DNA of 64,000 nucleotides. Source: Enchytraeus crypticus (taxonomy: Eukaryota > Annelida > Clitellata > Enchytraeida > Enchytraeidae). The translations under genes and the position numbers were made by a program. The stretch lies in contig CAJHZI010000192.1 in NCBI GenBank assembly GCA_905160935.1, positions 307,001 to 371,000 of the forward strand. The letters are read 5' to 3'. Below the pieces are notes generated by a model, which had not been told where the DNA came from, searched no databases, and worked only from the letters and a program-made list of their open reading frames with translations. The number at the start of each line of letters is the position of its first letter. Positions within the stretch are counted from its first letter, which is position 1. Of the stretch, positions 58,540-64,000 are shown piece after piece.

Positions 58540-60225
58540 GTTAAACTGTTCTTGTTTCTCCTTAAATCGTAATGAGAAGAAGTTGTAGTTTTTTGATAGT
58601 TGTTAAAGTGAAGAGTAATTGTTATAGTTTTCGAAACAATGGCTTACGTACTCAGCACTAGGCTGGACGTTTATATTAGAAGATACTGTTTGAATTAGTA
58701 AATCTATGACCTGTAATAGTAATATAATATTATATTAGATTTCAATTATAAATAAATGACAACGCATAAATAATACACAAAACAAATAAATTAACTCTTC
58801 AACAAACTATAATAAATTGTAATGAAGTGGTTGATTAATGCGAAACCAGTAACTCCTTTCATAATCATCTAATTATATTAAACTATTAACCGGTTAATTA
58901 TAAGTAATCAATAGTCAATCATCAATATTTAATAATCGATAATAATAAGTAATAATGATAAAGGTTTCCTCAACTGATGATGATGTAAGGGACGTCCCCA
59001 CACCACGCATCACTACAGATCAATTCAAACAGACCAATCTGCAAAAGAAATGTGCTGATGAGAAGTAAGGTCCTTAAACGAAAGTCTGCCTGGTGATCAC
59101 AAAAAAGGTCAGGATAAATGAAGTATGCCTAGATGGGAAAACCTATGTCTTAAGCTTGCAGGGAAAGTTGAAAGAGAATAACAAGAGCTAAGAAGAAGAG
59201 TTCTAGATCGTGGGTGCTGCATAGGAGAATGAATATACACTAATCTACATAACACTCAAATATGTATAATATGAAATTAATAACTATGATTAAACTAAAC
59301 TGAAAATAGTTAAACTGTAAATTTTGGCAAAGTGGATAAGCTAAATTAGTAATCTTTCGTTATGCAGCACGACTGCATTAACCAAATACGGATCAATGAA
59401 TGAAAAAGTTTAAATATTTTTATGAGATAAAATTAATCGCTGTTGAAGTATTACAAATAATATTCACTGATTCAGTGTCTATCTTCGACCTAAATTAAAT
59501 TTGAAATAATACATCACCACGAGATTCAATCGCACATTCTAACTATACTAAAGTTATTTTCACGTTATTCCATCTACTTCACTTCTGCCGCTGCTGGCTA
59601 ACAACTGCCAGTGGAGATTGAGAGAGAAGACTGAGTGTGTTTAAACACCTCAATTTTATGCACAGAATTGAGCTAAAGCATCGTTGACTCGTTCCGAACA
59701 AATGCGAGCCCGTCTGAGCCACTAACGTGTCTATAGCTAGAGAAGTAGAAAGCATGTAGGCCTACATTGTACACGTATTCTAGAAGTAGCGCTGGGTAGA
59801 AAGTAGTTTTCCAGTCAGTCAAATCAATCAATGGATCCAATAATCGATTATTTATTTAATAAATGGCTGCAACGTCAAACATTCAATAGATACTTAGATA
59901 AAAGATAATAGACTAACAAATATAAACTTGCCTATTTATTGGTAGGCTGTGTATAAATTATCAAGCCATCAAATACACATAATCTAGAATTAAATATTAA
60001 CATTGAAGTTTGAACGCACCACACGGCAAGCAGCTAAATCATACCAATGATAGAAGCAATGGTTTATGAAGTTGAGTAGTTTATCAAAAACACTGTCTGT
60101 TTGATTGTCGTGATAAATATTAAAGGACCATACACATTGGTTTTTAAAGAGTTGCTTGTTATAATTAACTAACTAATCAATAAAGCTTGCTAGTATTAAA
60201 AACACTTGTCACTGTTTAAAATATG
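58540..60225. other. Upstream of the GPCR, no gene seen
   Basis: AT-rich flank of the GPCR. Promoter elements could not be assigned with confidence. Confidence 0.4.
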
Positions 60226-60370
60226 AATAATAATAATAGCAATAGTAATAGCAGTAGCAATAGTGGTAGTAGTAATAATAATAAAAGTAGTACTGGTAAT
60301 AATAATAATAATAGCACTAGTAACAATAACAATAATAATAATAACAATAATAATTATAACTATTGTTATT
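60225..60370. repeat. (AAT)n/(AGT)n trinucleotide array
   Basis: About 145 bp of AAT and AGT-type units. The Ile/Val-rich frame continuing to 60607 is an artefact. Confidence 0.85.
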
Positions 60371-60579
60371 ATTAATTTTAGTATTACTAATGTTTCCGTT
60401 ACTATGATTTTTAGTATTAGTATTTTAAGATTAATGTTTTACCCCAGGTTTTTATTATTAATATTGTCATCATTATTGCCAGTATTATTATTATTATTAG
60501 AATTATTATTTGTAAAACTAGTAGTTGTACTATTATTGGTATTAGCATTATCATTATCAATAATATTATTTGTTCTTAT

Positions 60580-60780
60580 TTTATCCGTGTTTTGTTCGGG
60601 TTGCTGAAGAATAGACTAATCGTGGACTGCACATGTAGTAAAAGACAACAAAGCAGTAAGATTCAAACAAATGTCAGAAGGGGCATTCGGTTGATAAGCG
60701 GCTAAGCTTTAGAAATTGGCAAAAATTTCCTCATCTCGACCCTGGCTAAACTGTGTTTAAAAAGATGATTATGTTAGAAG
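60580..60780 (+). mobile_element. SINE S4, good copy with short tail
   Basis: GTTCGGGTTGCTGAAGAATA, ACTAATCGTGGACTGCACAT, GGGGCATTCGGTTGATAAGC and CCCTGGCTAAACTG appear in order, followed by a short GAT-like end. Confidence 0.7.
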
Positions 60781-61369
60781 ATGATTATTGTTATTACTTC
60801 TGCAATGTTTTGTATTATGAAGAATAGCGAGTTATGACATTAATTGGCAAAAATTTAAAGAGTAACTAAACACAATTACTTAAATGCTCATTCATTTTTC
60901 ACGATTAAAAGCCATGCTATAAAATAATAAGCTAACCCTGTTCCGCATCTCCTCACTAACTTAGTAATTGCTCACTTAATTAAATTTGATATGACTACAA
61001 AGTTTTTAGACCAAACTCCAATCAGCGATTTGATGCGTGAGAACATTTTTATAGCTTGATTTAAAAAGAAGTCTACAAATGAAATAGCAACAATTTATAA
61101 ATGCTAATTTTTTCTAGAATATCAATTATTTCTAAATTAAAAGTGCTTGTTCATTTGAAACAATCGTTCTCACAATTGTTATATCACAGTATTTATAGAA
61201 GAAGAGAACAACACGAGCAGGAAGCGGAAATAGTGACAAGGCGTGTGTAACAAATGAGATGAGTTGCAGAGGATTAAAAAAATACTATAAAATAAAATTT
61301 AGGAAATTAATTTCTATGGATAAAATTCCTTGTCTTTACTCAAGGTCAAAACCGGGGCATGAAGGCGTA

Positions 61370-61500
61370 AGCCTAGAAGGTGTCTAACACTAAATACTCG
61401 ATTGCCGATCAGTATGTTCAGGGTTCATATCATGGGCACACCCGTCACTGACATCGCTTCTGAATGAGGAAATTGACGTTAACCTCAGCTTTACCATGTT
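61370..61500 (+). mobile_element. tRNA-derived SINE S1, diverged head
   Basis: CCCGTCACTGACATCGC and GAAATTGACGTTAACCTCAG match well; the tRNA-like head is eroded. Confidence 0.6.
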
Positions 61501-61625
61501 TCTTAACAGCGGTAAATTAAGACTGTTTTCACTTCGACATTATACAGACCTACACTTGTGTCCGAGACCAGCGTGGAAAACATGTTTCTTATGCGAAATG
61601 TTGGAGTCAGTTTAAATCTTTAGCC

Positions 61626-61910
61626 CTAATAATAATAATAATAATGATTATAATAATAATAATAATAACACACATTATAGTGAAATGATCAACCACGTTG
61701 ATATCTATCACTTTTAATACCACATGCTAAATCCGTTAGGCATTTTTGTCCATTTTCCATAGAGCCAGTCAGTGAATGTCCGAGATTTTACTCTCAGATC
61801 AGCGCGGCTGGGATTTGAATCCACGAGGGTTCAATTCACCTCAGGGTCTGTCATTTAAAACTTCATGACGCTATCTACATCTCTAACCATTGGGCTATTG
61901 GGACACTAGC
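61626..61910 (-). mobile_element. tRNA-derived SINE S5 with (ATT)n tail
   Basis: On the minus strand: GTCCCAATAGCCCAATGG (A box), GTGGATTCAAATCCCAGC (B box), the family body, then an ATT tail (61626-61668 in plus reading). This is the best copy for defining the family. Confidence 0.7.
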
Positions 61911-62404
61911 ACTGAGGTTTTGAAATATAGTCTAAGTTTTAGAACTTTAGTGGAGTTAGAATTTAAGAACTTAAGATTTGATACTCAAGACTTAAGCATT
62001 ATTGATGGGACATTAAAATTAAAATAATCAATTTTTGAAGCTTTTTAGTTATCTTCGCACCTCTCTAACTGTAAACATCACGTTGTTCTCGAATACTGTA
62101 GAAAAACAAAGTGGAAATCAACATTCAACAATAAGGAGATTTATAACTAAAGAGCGAAATCCAAAACCCGTCATTTATAACAGCCGAACGTCATCCCTAA
62201 AAACTCTCGTAATGCATTTATGTATAAAATATCAGGTGCGTGGCATATAACAAGGCACGTACTAAGTGAAGCTGTAATTTAAAGCTCATATAATGTCTGT
62301 TTTCTACTACAAATATACTGTTACAAGCCTTCCGGCCAAGTTTGGAAATTGTATTGCATATGCTTCGTCATAGCGGATACAAATACTAAATGCTAAATGT
62401 AAAT

Positions 62405-62522
62405 GTTAACGTTAGTTTCCTAACTCGTAAACGATGTCAGTGACGGGTGAGCCCTGGATTTGAACACCGCACATACTGATCCGCGGCCGAATAACTTACC
62501 TCCATCGCCACTGGCTCCAACC
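62405..62522 (-). mobile_element. tRNA-derived SINE S1
   Basis: GATGTCAGTGACGGGTGAGC and CATCGCCACTGGCTCC in plus reading; well conserved. Confidence 0.75.
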
Positions 62523-62879
62523 AGTAGATAGATGTTGTATTCTGTGACTTCGAAAGGTCAAATAATCAAATTGGTTGTTTAATAATCTTGAGGTTAGTGA
62601 ATCGAACGACAACTCTGGCAGATCGAATCCCGATACAGACTCTGATGCTGCAGTTGAAGCACTGAAAGGGACGTTAAACTTTTCTTATTTAAAAACGCTA
62701 TTATTTTCTCTCGTGAATTGTGGTTCAACTTTATGGGACTCTAGAATACTTCCTCGGTTGATGATCGTTGATGTTGGGCTTCTTGACTTCTGAATGTTTA
62801 TTCTTAATGGCCTTTTTAATTAATTATTATTAACTATCATTTTGTCAATGGGACGCATTAATAAATTTATGGGAAGATT

Positions 62880-62945
62880 ATATATAAATATATATATATA
62901 TTTAATATATATTATATATATATATATATATACACTATATCTATA
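62880..62945. repeat. (AT)n microsatellite
   Basis: About 60 bp of AT-rich dinucleotide repeat just before a LINE fragment. Confidence 0.85.
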
Positions 62946-62956
62946 CCTTATATAGA

Positions 62957-63405
62957 TGAAGATGAAGAATGTGAAAACCTTGGTATGGACCACGCTGTGA
63001 TTGGTTGTGAATCAAGGACCTTAACGGAGAGAGATATCAGGAAACTGGAAGCGTTGGAACTGTGGATATGGAGAAGAATGGAAACGATTAGCTGATTCCA
63101 AAAAGTTACAAGTGAAGAAGTCTTGGAGAATTGTTGGAAAAGTGTTGGTACATATAGACAGTTAAAAGATGCAATATGAAACAGGAAGAAGAATTGGATG
63201 GGACACATTCTAGGGATAAGTTAACTAAAAAAGGTTAATAAAGAAAGTAGGGAAGGAGAGAAAAGTAGAGGCTGACCGAGATTAGGAATGTTAGATGATT
63301 TAAGGATCCACTCAAATGTGGACATGAAGAGGAAAACAGAAGACAGAGAAGAGTGCAGGCGTTATAAAACATGGACCTGCCAGTAGGCACTGTACTAAGA
63401 TATAT
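62957..63405 (+). mobile_element. RTE-like LINE 3' fragment with AT tail
   Basis: In plus orientation it is collinear with the 38765-39225 copy: a stretch matching LVWTTL, LEALEMWIWRRM, EEVLE, RKKNWMGH and MKRKTEDREE, then CCTGCCAGTAGGCACTGTAC and an AT-repeat tail to about 63440. Several stops and frameshifts break the frame. Confidence 0.65.
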
Positions 63406-63444
63406 GTATAAAATTGTATATATATATATACATGTATATAGACT

Positions 63445-64000
63445 TGTATATCTTTATACACGTATATCTATTCATGTGTAAAGATATTAGAGATATTTCA
63501 ATTTTATAGCCGAATGTATAACATTTTATTGATGTGCATAACTTTGTAGTCGTTTTCTCATCGAAATACCACTAAATACCCAAATCTAAAAATAATTAGG
63601 CACATAGCTATAATTTCTCTTGGGTGGGTAACTATAGCTTAATAGGTTAATACTAGTCAGCAAAGGCGTTGGAGTTAGCCAATATCTCATAAAGGAATGC
63701 TCAAAGTTTACATAGTGACAAAATTCAGTTTCTGCTTATGTTCTTTTCGCTAACTTATTACTCTCGCTTTATTATTAGGCCTATGACAGCCCTTTTACTT
63801 TAATGATTGCTCACATTTCATCTAACATATGTTCTTGAAGAAAAGTCCAGAACCCTACAATTAATCTAATTGCTGGCTAATGGTGTATTTGAATCTAGGT
63901 CTCAAGGTTATTGAGCAGCACTTTCTACCAATTCGCTACACCACCTTTCGCCTAAGAAAACAAGGTACAAATTCTCGAGTATCTCGTTCAGTGCGAAATA
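63445..64000. other. No gene; one tRNA-like remnant
   Basis: At 63880-63950, minus strand, GGTGGTGTAGCGAATTGG and TAGATTCAAATAC resemble the A and B boxes of a tRNA. Acceptor-stem pairing is only partial, so it is probably a SINE remnant. Confidence 0.4.

Noticed and set aside
24330..63950. Several tRNA-like segments (24330, 27612, 34700, 48445, 63880) as genuine tRNA genes
   Set aside because: A and B boxes are recognisable, but no complete cloverleaf with a paired acceptor stem and a sensible anticodon loop could be drawn.

Overview
The window looks like AT-rich nuclear DNA (roughly two-thirds A+T by eye) from an invertebrate animal. Genes are split by GT-AG introns, gene density is low, and most of the sequence is short retroposons, LINE fragments, a DNA-transposon derivative, microsatellites and minisatellites. 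An innexin and a neuropeptide-type GPCR fit a protostome or similar non-vertebrate metazoan. I cannot name the species.

Five genes are supported, four with family identity. (1) 2389-8713, plus strand: golgin-45 (BLZF1 family), seven coding exons whose phases join into 448 aa ending in CxxC plus a hydrophobic PDZ ligand. (2) 11298-15153, minus strand: an innexin, four exons, 468 aa, convergent with golgin-45. (3) 20608-24825, plus strand: a 108-aa thioredoxin, four exons, with the unusual active site WCPPC and a TATA box upstream. (4) 28352-28810, minus strand: the last coding exon of a small Thr-rich single-pass membrane protein of unknown family. (5) 49398-58538, minus strand: a rhodopsin-class peptide GPCR of 425 aa. 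Six helices lie in one exon and TM7 lies in a second exon 7.9 kb away; the reading phase matches across the junction. A frameshifted coding remnant lies at about 460-955.

Mobile DNA. A 5'-truncated CR1/L2-like LINE (15331-16980) lies 178 bp upstream of the innexin start codon. Five fragments of a second, RTE-like LINE carry short-repeat tails. I recognise at least five SINE-like families by comparing copies within the window, called here S1 to S5. S1 has about a dozen copies and S5 four; both are tRNA-like with A and B boxes. S2, S4 and S5 end in (TTG/TTA)n, (GAT)n and (ATT)n tails, which explain many of the trinucleotide arrays. S3 shares its 3' hairpin with the RTE-like LINE. A 750-bp MITE with terminal inverted repeats of about 120 bp and a TA duplication lies at 38010-38759, with a decayed relative at 35873-36471.

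The most striking pattern is that tandem arrays crowd the splice sites, and in two genes the array contains copies of the exon edge. Golgin-45 exon 4 is preceded by two decayed copies of itself. The GPCR exon-1 donor is repeated inside the intron next to a 26-bp minisatellite built from similar sequence. Two palindromic octamers, TAGGCCTA and TACATGTA, are also strongly over-represented across the window.
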